Shown here one piece after another: positions 1-6,547 of a stretch of 14,089 nucleotides of DNA. Position 1 is the first letter of the stretch. Every line of letters begins with the position of its first letter. The notes below the pieces were generated by a model. That model was not told the DNA's origin and did not search any database. It saw only the letters and a program-made list of their open reading frames with translations. The stretch comes from an uncultured Actinomycetes bacterium (GTDB lineage Bacteria; Actinomycetota; Thermoleophilia; Solirubrobacterales; Solirubrobacteraceae): the NCBI GenBank assembly GCA_937888775.1, contig CALAQT010000477.1:1-14089 (forward strand), in the 5' to 3' direction. The position numbers and the translations under genes were made by a program.

Positions 1-567
1 TCCCACCATCACTGGACCGTGACTTTCTCACGGGTTTGCGCGACAGCCTCGCGGCGAAGGAGCCATCTCCCTCACGCGGCACTACCACCGCGCGATTGTG
101 ATCAGGCACGGAGTGCGGGCCTCAGGCGCTGTGTGCCCCCCGTGGCTGCAGCTTCAGCAGGGATGCGCGAGTTCGTTGCAAACCAGGGCGAGCCGGCGTT
201 CCCGACGCGCAACGGGACGCGCCATCACCCGGACAACATCCGTGCGCGCATTCTCGCGCCGATCCGTGGGCGGGCAAACGAGCAGCTGGAGGCCGAGGAT
301 CTGTTGCCCATCGGCCACATGACGCCGCACACGCTGCGGCGCACGTTTGCCTCGATGCTCGCCGTGTGCGATGTGCCCCCGCGCCGGGCGATGTACCTGA
401 TGGGTCACACCGACCCGACGCTCACGCTCGCCGTCTACCAGCAGGTCCTCGACATGGGCAAGGGCGCCGTCGAGATCCTCGAGCAGACACTCGGGTGCAC
501 GCTCGCCGAGGCTCGCGCGATCTACAACGGCGAAGCGCGAGCCGCCGAAGTCGGCGAAACGACTTGA
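1..567 (+). pseudogene. Tyrosine recombinase (phage integrase) C-terminal fragment
   Basis: The frame is open from the left edge to a TGA at 565-567. From the ATG at 163 the protein resembles the C-terminal catalytic half of an actinobacterial tyrosine recombinase. The HxxR box reads HTLRR, the second histidine is in MGHTDPTLTL, and the tyrosine nucleophile lies in AVYQQ. The residues encoded before 163 do not look like an integrase, and the first catalytic arginine (box I) and the arm/core-binding domains are absent. Another frame upstream gives short stretches that could belong to the same gene, so a frameshift or deletion near 100-160 is likely. I infer a decayed remnant of an earlier integration, next to the tRNA attachment site used by the intact integrase further right. 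If the left edge of the window cuts an intact gene, the pseudogene call would be wrong. Confidence 0.6.
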
Positions 568-623
568 GCAGTCGAACCCGACCGGGAGGGACGTCGGCAC
601 ACGAGAGGGCTTGCCGTCGGGGG

Positions 624-743
624 GGTTTCCGGAACAATCCGAACAGACACTGATCGACGCATAGCAGCGGCGCTCATCGGGGGCACAAGGCGCCAGCAAG
701 GGGCGCGCGGGAGCCACGGGTTTCCGGAACCAATCCGGAACCA
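624..743. repeat. Two copies of a GGTTTCCGGAAC(C)AATCCG(G)AAC repeat
   Basis: Copy one (624-645) and copy two (719-743) are the same motif apart from two single-base indels, with starts 95 bp apart. On the minus strand copy two reads as two GGTTCCGGA units separated by TT. They lie between the integrase remnant and the tRNA fragment. Such short repeats could be arm-type sites of a recombinase or operators; the sequence alone does not decide. No gene is seen in 568-790. Confidence 0.6.
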
Positions 744-792
744 AGCGCTGGAAATGCCTGCCTGGCTCGTCCCGAATGGGTGATCGGGCAAC

Positions 793-818
793 AAAAAACC
801 CCGGATTACCGGGCTTTT
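793..818 (-). terminator. Rho-independent terminator of the tRNA-Gly gene
   Basis: On the minus strand a CCCGG stem, TAAT loop and CCGGG stem are followed by G and six T's, preceded by AAAAG that can pair with the T tract. It starts about 10 bases after the tRNA 3' end, which is the normal place for a tRNA terminator. The plus strand also has a short T run (CTTTTG), so it may work in both directions. Confidence 0.75.
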
Positions 819-823
819 GTGAG

Positions 824-866
824 AGCGGCTGAAGGGACTCGAACCCTCGACCTTCTGCATGGCAAG
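824..866 (-). tRNA. tRNA-Gly(GCC), 3' half only (attachment-site core)
   Basis: On the minus strand the sequence gives an anticodon loop TTGCCAT (anticodon GCC, complement of 861-863), the 3' anticodon strand GCAGA, a variable loop AGGTC, a T-arm with loop TTCGAGT, the 3' acceptor strand CAGCCGC and discriminator U73 at 824, as in bacterial tRNA-Gly. CCA is not encoded. Upstream of the anticodon loop (right of 866 in the window) pairing fails: ACCGC cannot form the 5' strand opposite GCAGA, and no D-arm or 5' acceptor strand follows. This is therefore a partial copy. Integrases that recombine at tRNA 3' ends leave exactly this at the far junction; the intact tRNA gene should be at the other end of the element, outside this window. 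Confidence 0.8.
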
Positions 867-1030
867 CGGTCCGGACGAGGCCAGGTTCAGTGTCTACGGG
901 AAATCCCCTTATGGGACGGGGCCTTTTTCTATGGTTGGTGAGGGTGGGTTTGGTACCCGGAGTGGTACCGCACTAAAGCAGTTGACATTCCAGACGTCCC
1001 GGGCAGGGCCTATGCTGGGCCTCGAGGTTC

Positions 1031-2407
1031 ATGTCAAGGCCGCCCACCGTCCACTTGCTCCCGCCGGTCGATCGGGCTGGCGGTCCCGTGTATCTCGTCA
1101 AGTGGCGCGAGCCCGGCGGGGCGCAGGTCAAGAAGCGTGTCGGGGCGGCATGGGTCGAGCGCGGCGAGGTTCCGCCAGGGCATCGGCGAGCGACGCGGCA
1201 TCCGGGGTGGATCAAGCGTCGAGGGCGCGCGCTAGAGGGCTACTTCACCGAGGACTCGGCGATCGCGAGCGCGCAGGCGGTGATCCAGCGGGCCCGCGAC
1301 GCACGTGCACGCAAGGCCGTCGCTCCTGACCCGGCTCTTGTTGTGACTTTTGACGAGGTCGCGTCGGCCTGGCTCGAGCACCGGCGCACGGTCGGCGGCT
1401 GCAAGCGGACGACGATGATCGGCTACGCCGCGATGCTGCGGAAGCCAGGCGACGCGGCGCGCAAACGCGGACGAGCACCTGCGGCTCGCATCATGTCCGC
1501 ATTCGGCGGACGGACCGCGGCGTCGATCACGAAGCGGGAGGTGTCTCGGTGGCTCTCGGAGCTCGACCGTGATCCGGCGCTGTCGGCACGTGCCGTGAAC
1601 CTGCACCGCTCGGTGATGCACTCAGTGTTCGCGTTCGGCTGCCGCGACGACACCTACGGCCTGCCGGAAAACCCGGTTGCCGGCACGGAGAAGCGCCGCG
1701 AGCCTGATCCTGCTGAGATCGTCACGTACACGCCGTCGGAGGTGTTGGCGATCGCAGACGCGGCCCGCCGCGGCGTGCACCGTGAGCTGATTCGGATACA
1801 GGTGGGGGAGGGGGAGCAGGAGGTGCGCCGCCTCGAGGACGACCAGGACGCGTGCCTCATCGTCGTGGCGGCGTTCTGCGGACTGCGGATGGGCGAGCTG
1901 CTCGCTCTGCGCTGGCGGCACGTCGTCTGGCACGCGCAGCGGCTGCACATCCAGCGCGCGTACGCGCTCGGGCAGGAGGACAGTCCGAAGGGACGCCGTG
2001 GACGGACGGTCCCGCTGGCCGATCAGCCGGCGCAGGCGCTCGCGCAGCTGTCGCAGCGCCCGATGTTCACGCGGAACTCGGACCTCGTGTTCTGCTCGCG
2101 CACCGGGGAGCATCTCGACGGATCGGCGCTTCGTCGCCGCTTCAAGGCCGCACGCGACGCGGCGATCGCGCAGAGCCAGGACATGCCGGCCCTCCGGTTC
2201 CATGATCTGAGGCATACGTTCGGGACGCTCGCGGCGCAGGGCTTCGACCTTGTCAACGTGCAGGCGATGATGGGCCACGCGGACTCCCGGACGACCGCTC
2301 GGTACCTGCACGCGCGGCCGGCGGCGGAGGACGCGGCGAAGCTGTCGCAGATCTTCGCCAAGGATTTCTCGAGCGCCGTGCCGACCGACCTGTCGGTGCT
2401 CGGATGA
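1031..2407 (+). CDS. Site-specific tyrosine integrase (phage/ICE type)
   Basis: A complete 458-aa tyrosine recombinase that would integrate and excise the element at the adjacent tRNA-Gly site. Residues 20-90 form a basic N-terminal region, probably the arm-binding domain. Residues about 105-215 resemble the SAM-like core-binding domain (FDEVASAWLEH onward). The catalytic domain has R286 (CGLRMGELLALRW), K320 (SPKGRRGRTVPL), H391-x-x-R394 (HDLRHTF), H416 (MMGHADSRTTARY) and nucleophile Y425, so all active-site residues are present. The ATG at 1031 has a weak GAGG a few bases upstream; I chose it because the integrase-like sequence begins directly after it. A TATGCT box (1011-1016) could be a -10, but I see no well-spaced -35. 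The gene runs away from the tRNA fragment into the element, the usual layout. Confidence 0.93.
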   Translation: MSRPPTVHLLPPVDRAGGPVYLVKWREPGGAQVKKRVGAAWVERGEVPPGHRRATRHPGWIKRRGRALEGYFTEDSAIASAQAVIQRARDARARKAVAPDPALVVTFDEVASAWLEHRRTVGGCKRTTMIGYAAMLRKPGDAARKRGRAPAARIMSAFGGRTAASITKREVSRWLSELDRDPALSARAVNLHRSVMHSVFAFGCRDDTYGLPENPVAGTEKRREPDPAEIVTYTPSEVLAIADAARRGVHRELIRIQVGEGEQEVRRLEDDQDACLIVVAAFCGLRMGELLALRWRHVVWHAQRLHIQRAYALGQEDSPKGRRGRTVPLADQPAQALAQLSQRPMFTRNSDLVFCSRTGEHLDGSALRRRFKAARDAAIAQSQDMPALRFHDLRHTFGTLAAQGFDLVNVQAMMGHADSRTTARYLHARPAAEDAAKLSQIFAKDFSSAVPTDLSVLG

Positions 2408-2461
2408 CCTCGCGGTGGCGCCGTGCCATCGGGGCGTCCCCGTCGGTCTGCCGACTGTGTG

Positions 2462-2490
2462 TTGGCAGTTCACAACACCTCCTGTAGAGT
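2462..2490 (+). promoter_or_regulatory. Candidate promoter TTGGCA-N17-TAGAGT
   Basis: A good sigma70-type match with ideal 17-bp spacing lies just upstream of the two-gene module, in the gap after the integrase. The predicted transcription start (about 2496-2498) falls a few bases inside the coding region if the preferred GTG at 2489 is the start. Either this box or that start is therefore wrong. Confidence 0.35.
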
Positions 2491-2716
2491 GCGTGCCAAA
2501 CATCCAAAGAAGCAAGTCGAGGCGGCGCTAAAGCGAGCCGAGAGCCAGGGCTTCCGCGTTGAGACGGGTCGCGGTCATTGGGGAGTGATCTACTGCCCGG
2601 CCAGCGCGGAGGGCAAATGTCCGCCCTTCTCGGTCAACGGCTCGCCCTCAAGCGCCGACAACGAAGCCAAGCGCGTCGATCGTTTCGTCGCGCGGTGCGA
2701 GCACAAGAAGCCATGA
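2489..2716 (+). CDS. Small HicA-like protein, putative toxin of a two-gene module
   Basis: 75 aa from GTG 2489. It begins MRAKHPKKQVEAALKRAE, then has GFRVETGRGHWGVIYCP (about 21-37), a further Cys at 44 and a basic C-terminus with RVDRFVARC. I recognise the pattern 'KHPKK..ALK.AE..G..V..GxGHxWGxxxCP' from a widespread family of small uncharacterised proteins; it recalls the compact dsRBD-like HicA mRNA interferases, in which a conserved His is essential. Here His30 in the GHWG motif would be the counterpart. The stop overlaps the ATG of the next gene by four bases (ATGA), so the two are probably translated together, as in type II toxin-antitoxin pairs. The open frame extends back to GTG 2423, but those residues do not fit the family. 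No clear ribosome binding site is seen. Toxin activity is inference. Confidence 0.7.
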   Translation: MRAKHPKKQVEAALKRAESQGFRVETGRGHWGVIYCPASAEGKCPPFSVNGSPSSADNEAKRVDRFVARCEHKKP

Positions 2717-3273
2717 ACGACTACACCTTCACACTGCGATTCCTGAACCCGGGCGATGACCTCGACTCGTTGTCGGTCCGCCTCTACCAGCGGCTCGACG
2801 ACGCTTCGCTGATGGGCCCGGATGCGGACGGCTCGTTTCTGCTCGAGTTCGACCGTCGGGCGCCCAGCCTTCCGGACGCGCTCACCGCCGGCCTTGAGGA
2901 ACTCGGCCAAGCGCTCCCGGACGCGCAGATACTCCGCGTCGAAGAGGACGACCTGGCCACGATGGCTGACGTCGCCAAGCGCGCGGGCCGCACGCCCGAG
3001 AGTGTGCGGCTGTTGGTCAACGGCAAGCGCGGACCGGGCGGGTTTCCTCCCGCTGCCGGACGTCTCGACGCGCGCACCAAGGTCTGGCGCTGGTCGGACG
3101 TCGCCGAGTGGTTTGCTGAGAAGCTCGGAAAGCCGCTACCCGACACGGCCGACAGCGCTTTCCTCCAGGCGTTCAACGATGCCCTGGAGATCAGCCGCCT
3201 CGCGGGCAAGCTCGGCGAGTCAGAGCGCAAGGCCGTGGCGCAAGCGCTGCGGGCGGACGTGGTCCTTGCCTGA
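2713..3273 (+). CDS. HTH DNA-binding protein, putative antitoxin partner
   Basis: 186 aa from ATG 2713. The frame is open further upstream, but MNDYTFTLRFL is the natural N-terminus and overlaps the preceding stop as ATGA. Residues 1-77 form an alpha/beta domain (YTFTLRF...LDDASLM...GSFLLEFDR.APSLPDALTAGLEEL). Residues 83-137 contain a MerR/AlpA-like winged helix-turn-helix: MADVAKRAGRTPESVRLLVNGKRGPGGFP, followed by KVWRWSDVAEWF. The remaining tail is helical (AFLQAFNDALEISRLAGKL). The arrangement of N-terminal partner-binding-type domain plus DNA-binding domain, directly coupled to a tiny basic protein, suits an autoregulating antitoxin. Here the antitoxin would be the second gene, as in HicAB. 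Function is inferred from family resemblance and layout. Confidence 0.72.
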   Translation: MNDYTFTLRFLNPGDDLDSLSVRLYQRLDDASLMGPDADGSFLLEFDRRAPSLPDALTAGLEELGQALPDAQILRVEEDDLATMADVAKRAGRTPESVRLLVNGKRGPGGFPPAAGRLDARTKVWRWSDVAEWFAEKLGKPLPDTADSAFLQAFNDALEISRLAGKLGESERKAVAQALRADVVLA

Positions 3274-3595
3274 CGTGCGGTGGCGGATCGGTGAAGCCAC
3301 CAGGCGATGATCGAGCCGCCGCTGCTGCATCGCCGTGCAAGAGCAGCAGTACGATCGGCTGAGGTCGACAGTTCCCAGTTCGTTCCTATGCAGAACTGTC
3401 GCTGGCCGGTCTGGGCAGGCGCGAGGCTGCCGCTGCTTCGTGGAAGCGGCCGTCAGGACCAACAGCTCGTCGTGCGGTTCCCGTGGCTGCTTGAGCGCCG
3501 AAGGAGACGTCTCGCTCGCCGGCAGGTGACGGCTGCTTCTGGGCGGGAGCGAAAGCGCGTCACCGCGGGACGTCGCCGAACTACCGACGAGCGCT
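3274..3595. other. Non-coding stretch between the HTH gene and the first IS
   Basis: I see no convincing gene here: the open frames have no family resemblance and no ribosome site. It holds a 9-bp inverted repeat (CGACAGTTC 3366-3374 / GAACTGTCG 3393-3401, 18-base spacer) and a looser hairpin with GTGACG (3526-3531) against CGTCAC (3558-3563). The right edge (3586-3598) is the left arm of the palindrome into which the IS elements inserted. Confidence 0.6.
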
Positions 3596-3604
3596 TTCTG
3601 GGAA

Positions 3605-4737
3605 AAGGGTCCTCCATCTCAGTGCAGTAGATTCGGGGGATGTCTCGTGGATCTCCGAGGGTTGGGATCGAGTATCCGGGCTCGTACGCTGACGTTCGAG
3701 CGTGGTTCCCTAGCGATGTGGCGTGCTTGGACTATCTGGACTGGTTGCGGTGGCCGGATGGGTTCTGCTGCCCGGTGTGCCGCGGGAGGAAGGCGTGGAA
3801 GCTCCCGGACGGTCGGTGGTCATGCGGCGTGTGCGGTCGTCGTGTTTCGGCGACGGCGGGGACGATCTTCCACGGGACGCGGACGCCGTTGACGATCTGG
3901 TTCGCCGCGGCGTGGCAGATGACCAGTCAGAAGCATGGGATCTCAGCGCTTGGGCTCAAGCGGACGCTCGGGATCGGCTCCGAGCAGACGGCGTGGGCGA
4001 TGCTGCATCGCTACCGCAGCGCGATGGTGCGCCCCGGCCGCGAGCGGCTGAACGGGATCGTGGAAGTTGACGAGACGTTCCTCGGCGGGCCCGAGCCCGG
4101 GGTCCGCGGGCGCGGCGCTCAAGGGAAGGTAATGGTCGAGGTGGCGGTCGAGCAGGACGGTCGTGCGCTCGGCCGCTGTCGGCTACAGGTGATCCCCGAT
4201 GTCGCCGGCCCGACGCTGCGGGCGTTCATGCTCGACCACGTCGAGCCTGGCTCGATCGTGATCACCGACGGGCTCGCGAGCTACCGGCCGGCCTGCGGCG
4301 ACTACTACACGCATCAGCCCGAGCCGATCGGTCCGTCGGGCCAGCAGGCGCACGAGCTCCTCCCGGGCGTGCACCGCGTCGCGTCGCTGGTCCAGCGCTG
4401 GCTGCTGGGCACTCATCAGGGCGGCGTCAAGCCCGGCCACATGCAGGCATACCTGGACGAGTTCACGTTTCGCTTCAACCGCCGGCGCTCACGCGCGAGA
4501 GGCATGCTCTTCTACCGGCTGCTCGAGCAAGCCGTGCAAGCCCCTCCACGCACATACCGCTCGCTGGTGGTCGACCCCGGCTCAGGACGCCGGAACCCGT
4601 CGCCCCCGCCGCCCGACAAGCGCGTGCGCCCGGCCAGCCTGGACGGAGATCCCGTCGATCGACCGTGGCATCAGACCCAGCGGCCAGGAAGCACTTGATG
4701 ACTGCCCGGCGTCACTGCACTGAGATGGAGGACCCTT
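3605..4737 (+). mobile_element. IS1595-family insertion sequence, copy A
   Basis: About 1.13 kb bounded by perfect 24-bp inverted repeats (3605-3628 and 4714-4737; left end AAGGGTCCTCCATCTCAG) and holding one transposase gene. The 9-mer TTCTGGGAA lies directly outside both ends (3596-3604 and 4738-4746), consistent with the 8-bp target duplication of the family plus one ambiguous base. The ends could therefore shift by one base. The element looks intact and recent, since its repeats have no mismatch. Confidence 0.85.
3640..4698 (+). CDS. IS1595-family (ISXO2-like) DDE transposase, element A
   Basis: 352 aa from ATG 3640, twelve bases after the left inverted repeat; a G-rich run before the ATG may serve as ribosome site. 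An N-terminal zinc ribbon (C44/C47 in FCCPVC and C62/C65 in CGVC) is followed by the conserved ATAGTIFHGTRTPLTIWF segment and an ISXO2-like DDE domain. D144 is in IVEVDETFLGG, D210 in VITDGLASY, and the C-terminal motif YLDEFTFRFNRR carries E274, the likely third acidic residue. Length is normal for the family. The stop lies 15 bases before the right inverted repeat. The last 40 residues are rich in Pro/Arg and not conserved in neighbour B; they may just be read-out toward the IS end. All key residues are present, so it is probably active. Confidence 0.9.
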   Translation: MSRGSPRVGIEYPGSYADVRAWFPSDVACLDYLDWLRWPDGFCCPVCRGRKAWKLPDGRWSCGVCGRRVSATAGTIFHGTRTPLTIWFAAAWQMTSQKHGISALGLKRTLGIGSEQTAWAMLHRYRSAMVRPGRERLNGIVEVDETFLGGPEPGVRGRGAQGKVMVEVAVEQDGRALGRCRLQVIPDVAGPTLRAFMLDHVEPGSIVITDGLASYRPACGDYYTHQPEPIGPSGQQAHELLPGVHRVASLVQRWLLGTHQGGVKPGHMQAYLDEFTFRFNRRRSRARGMLFYRLLEQAVQAPPRTYRSLVVDPGSGRRNPSPPPPDKRVRPASLDGDPVDRPWHQTQRPGST

Positions 4738-4746
4738 TTCTGGGAA

Positions 4747-5789
4747 CTGGCTATCCCCTTCCGTCCCCCTCGCGCTCTAGCTTCTGGTTGTGGCCGCGCC
4801 CGATCAGCCCCCGCGTCCGGGGATCGACTATCCGCGCAACTGGCATGAGCTGCTGGCCTGGTTCCCCGACGACGCTGCGTGCCTGCGGTATCTGGAGCGG
4901 CTGCGCTGGGGCCAAGGGTTCACGTGTCGGTTCTGCGGCGTTGTCGATGGTGGCTGGTGGCAGATGCGCGACGGGTTGCGCCGCTGCGCGGCGTGTCGAT
5001 CGGAGACCTCGGTCACGGCGGGCACGATCTTCGCCGGCACCCGCACGCCGCTGGTTAGCTGGTTCGCGGCGGTTTGGTACGTGGTCAACCAGAAGCAGGG
5101 TGTCTCCGCACTGGGGCTTCAGCGAGTGCTCGGGCTGGGCAGCTACGAGACAGCTTGGGCGTGGCTTCACAAGCTCCGTCGCGCGATGGTGCTGCCCGGC
5201 CGCGAGCTGCTCTCCGGCGCCGTCGAGGTCGACGAAACCTACGTCGGGGCGCGGCATGCAAGCGTCGGCGGCCGAAGCCCCGGCCACAAGGCGATCGTCG
5301 TGATCGCGGTCGAGGGCGACGAGGCCCCCGAACGGATACGGATGCAACGGATCCCGAATGTCAAGCGGGACACGCTCACCGAGTTCGTGCTCGACCACGT
5401 CGCCCGCGGCAGCGAAGTCCGCACCGACGCATGGACCGGCTATGACGACATCGGCCGCTACCGCTTCACGCACGTCGTGACCAACGTCTCGGCCACTGGC
5501 GACCCCGCACATGTCGCGCTCCCGCACGTACACCTCGTCGCCTCGTTACTCAAGCGATGGGTCCTCGGCACCCACCAGGGCGCGATCAGCCACGCCCAGC
5601 TGGACTACTACCTCGACGAGTTCACCTTCCGCTTCAACCGCCGCCGCGCACGACACCGCGGCCTGCTCTTCTATCGCCTCCTCGAGGGCGCCGTGGCAGC
5701 AGATCCACGGCCCTACAAGAAGCTGATCAGCAAACCGGCCGCCTGACCAGTCCCCACAGGGAATCGGGGGAGCGAAAGGGATACCCAGT
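4747..5789 (+). mobile_element. IS1595-family insertion sequence, element B
   Basis: About 1.04 kb with imperfect terminal inverted repeats: left 4747-4769 (CTGGCTATCCCCTTCCGTCC...) against right 5766-5788, 19 of 23 positions matching. TTCTGGGAA occurs immediately outside on the left (4738-4746) and right (5790-5798). It is clearly a different element from A: the terminal repeats are unrelated and the transposases only moderately alike. The ends may shift by one base. Confidence 0.8.
4790..5746 (+). CDS. IS1595-family (ISXO2-like) DDE transposase, element B
   Basis: 318 aa from GTG 4790, the first start codon that keeps the conserved N-terminus (PGIDYPRNWHELLAWFPDD), inside the left IS end. 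The zinc ribbon is C46/C49 (CRFC) and C66/C69 (CAAC). TAGTIFAGTRTPLVSWF follows, then the catalytic residues D148 (VEVDETYVG), D213 (VRTDAWTGY) and E277 (YYLDEFTFRFNRR). It matches transposase A along its length in motif order but differs in many positions, so the two are separate family members rather than a duplication. No frameshift or missing catalytic residue is seen; the stop is about 20 bases before the right inverted repeat. Confidence 0.9.
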   Translation: MAAPDQPPRPGIDYPRNWHELLAWFPDDAACLRYLERLRWGQGFTCRFCGVVDGGWWQMRDGLRRCAACRSETSVTAGTIFAGTRTPLVSWFAAVWYVVNQKQGVSALGLQRVLGLGSYETAWAWLHKLRRAMVLPGRELLSGAVEVDETYVGARHASVGGRSPGHKAIVVIAVEGDEAPERIRMQRIPNVKRDTLTEFVLDHVARGSEVRTDAWTGYDDIGRYRFTHVVTNVSATGDPAHVALPHVHLVASLLKRWVLGTHQGAISHAQLDYYLDEFTFRFNRRRARHRGLLFYRLLEGAVAADPRPYKKLISKPAA

Positions 5790-5798
5790 TTCTGGGAA

Positions 5799-6425
5799 AG
5801 CACTCGTCCCCGCTGCCGCTCGCTGCTCAAGGGGCGCTCCGGACCTGTCCTGACGCTCGAGATCACGCGAATGCAGCAGCGAGCGCCACCGTCCCACCGC
5901 GGCAAAAGCAACAGTCGCGGAGCGTCGAGCGGTACGTCGTTGCGCAAGCGGTCGGCGCGCTGGAAAGCACCAAGTCCAACCGCGTGCCGTCGCGAATCTC
6001 GTGGCCGCATTCGGCGGCGCCTCACGCGGCCGCGCGAGATCGCCGCTGTAGCGGCGGAGCGGGCACGAAGAGCGGGACGCCGCCGAGCATCGGCGCGTGG
6101 CCGCTCTGCGCCAGGAGCGGTTAGCGACTCGCCGCGGACCCGATGATCCGATCACGCCTTTACCGGTCATGCCGGCGTGACTGCTGCTTCGCGCTGCGAC
6201 CGACAACCCGCCGCTCGTTCCGGAGTGGTCGCTCAGGCGCTTGTAGCGTCCGAGTCGCTCGGCTTGCACAGAGCCGCTTGCCGAGGGAGGTCCGGGCAAC
6301 GCAGTTCGACGTCGAGTCCGTCACCGGGATGCGCGCTTGTGGCGATTAGGAGGGCCGAGGTGCTGAGGGTCTGCCGGGCCTGCTCTCATCTCGGCGCGGG
6401 CATCCGATCCCTCGCTGTCCGGCGC
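5799..6425. other. Gene-free stretch after the IS pair
   Basis: About 0.63 kb in which I recognise no gene. Open frames exist on both strands, as expected at this GC content, but none has a recognisable domain. The left edge (up to 5808) is the right arm of the palindrome split by the IS elements. A 7-bp inverted repeat TCACGCC (6152-6158) / GGCGTGA (6174-6180) is present. It may be decayed coding sequence or island filler. Confidence 0.5.
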
Positions 6426-6440
6426 TATGTTACCGGCATG
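6426..6440 (+). promoter_or_regulatory. TATGTT -10 box six bases before an ATG (leaderless-type start)
   Basis: TATGTT (6426-6431) followed by six bases and ATG 6438 matches the usual spacing of an actinobacterial leaderless start. The second copy of this locus has TATGCT (13629-13634) at the same distance from ATG 13641. Outside this box the upstream regions of the two copies do not match. No clear -35 is seen at either. Confidence 0.4.
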
Positions 6441-6479
6441 CGACCCGCAGACTGGTTCGCGCTCGGCAGCCGGTCATGA
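6438..6479 (+). CDS. 13-codon leader ORF
   Basis: MRPADWFALGSRS, starting six bases after a TATGTT box and ending in ATGA, which also starts the next small ORF (6476). It could be a leader peptide translated from a leaderless mRNA and coupled to downstream reading. An identical copy is at 13641-13682. Expression is unproven. Confidence 0.3.
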   Translation: MRPADWFALGSRS

Positions 6480-6547
6480 GCTCGCCACCCGGGCGGATCG
6501 CGGTGCTGCCGGCGTGCGATTCCTGCCGGGGGCAAGGGGATGGCTGA
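6476..6547 (+). CDS. 23-codon ORF between leader and glycosyltransferase
   Basis: MSSPPGRIAVLPACDSCRGQGDG with an ACDSC motif. It overlaps the ORF before it by four bases (ATGA) and the glycosyltransferase start by eight (ATGGCTGA). An identical copy is at 13679-13750. It may only serve to bring ribosomes to the glycosyltransferase start. No family recognised. Confidence 0.28.
   Translation: MSSPPGRIAVLPACDSCRGQGDG

Larger units (their letters stand above)
3596..5798. repeat. Three copies of target repeat TTCTGGGAA bounding two tandem ISs
   Basis: Copies lie at 3596-3604, 4738-4746 and 5790-5798, all in the same orientation. Each IS is flanked by two copies and they share the middle one. 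This fits two successive insertions at the same short target. Confidence 0.85.

Noticed and set aside
982..1016. TTGACA and TATGCT as an integrase promoter
   Set aside because: The spacing is 23 bp, too long for a normal sigma70 promoter, so I did not list it as a promoter.
1622..2515. 297-codon minus-strand frame opposite the integrase
   Set aside because: The integrase frame contains all catalytic residues; the antisense frame has no recognisable features.
3307..3630. 107-codon plus-strand ORF before the first IS
   Set aside because: Arg-rich with no family resemblance; it runs into the IS left end and crosses the split palindrome, so it cannot have existed before the insertion.
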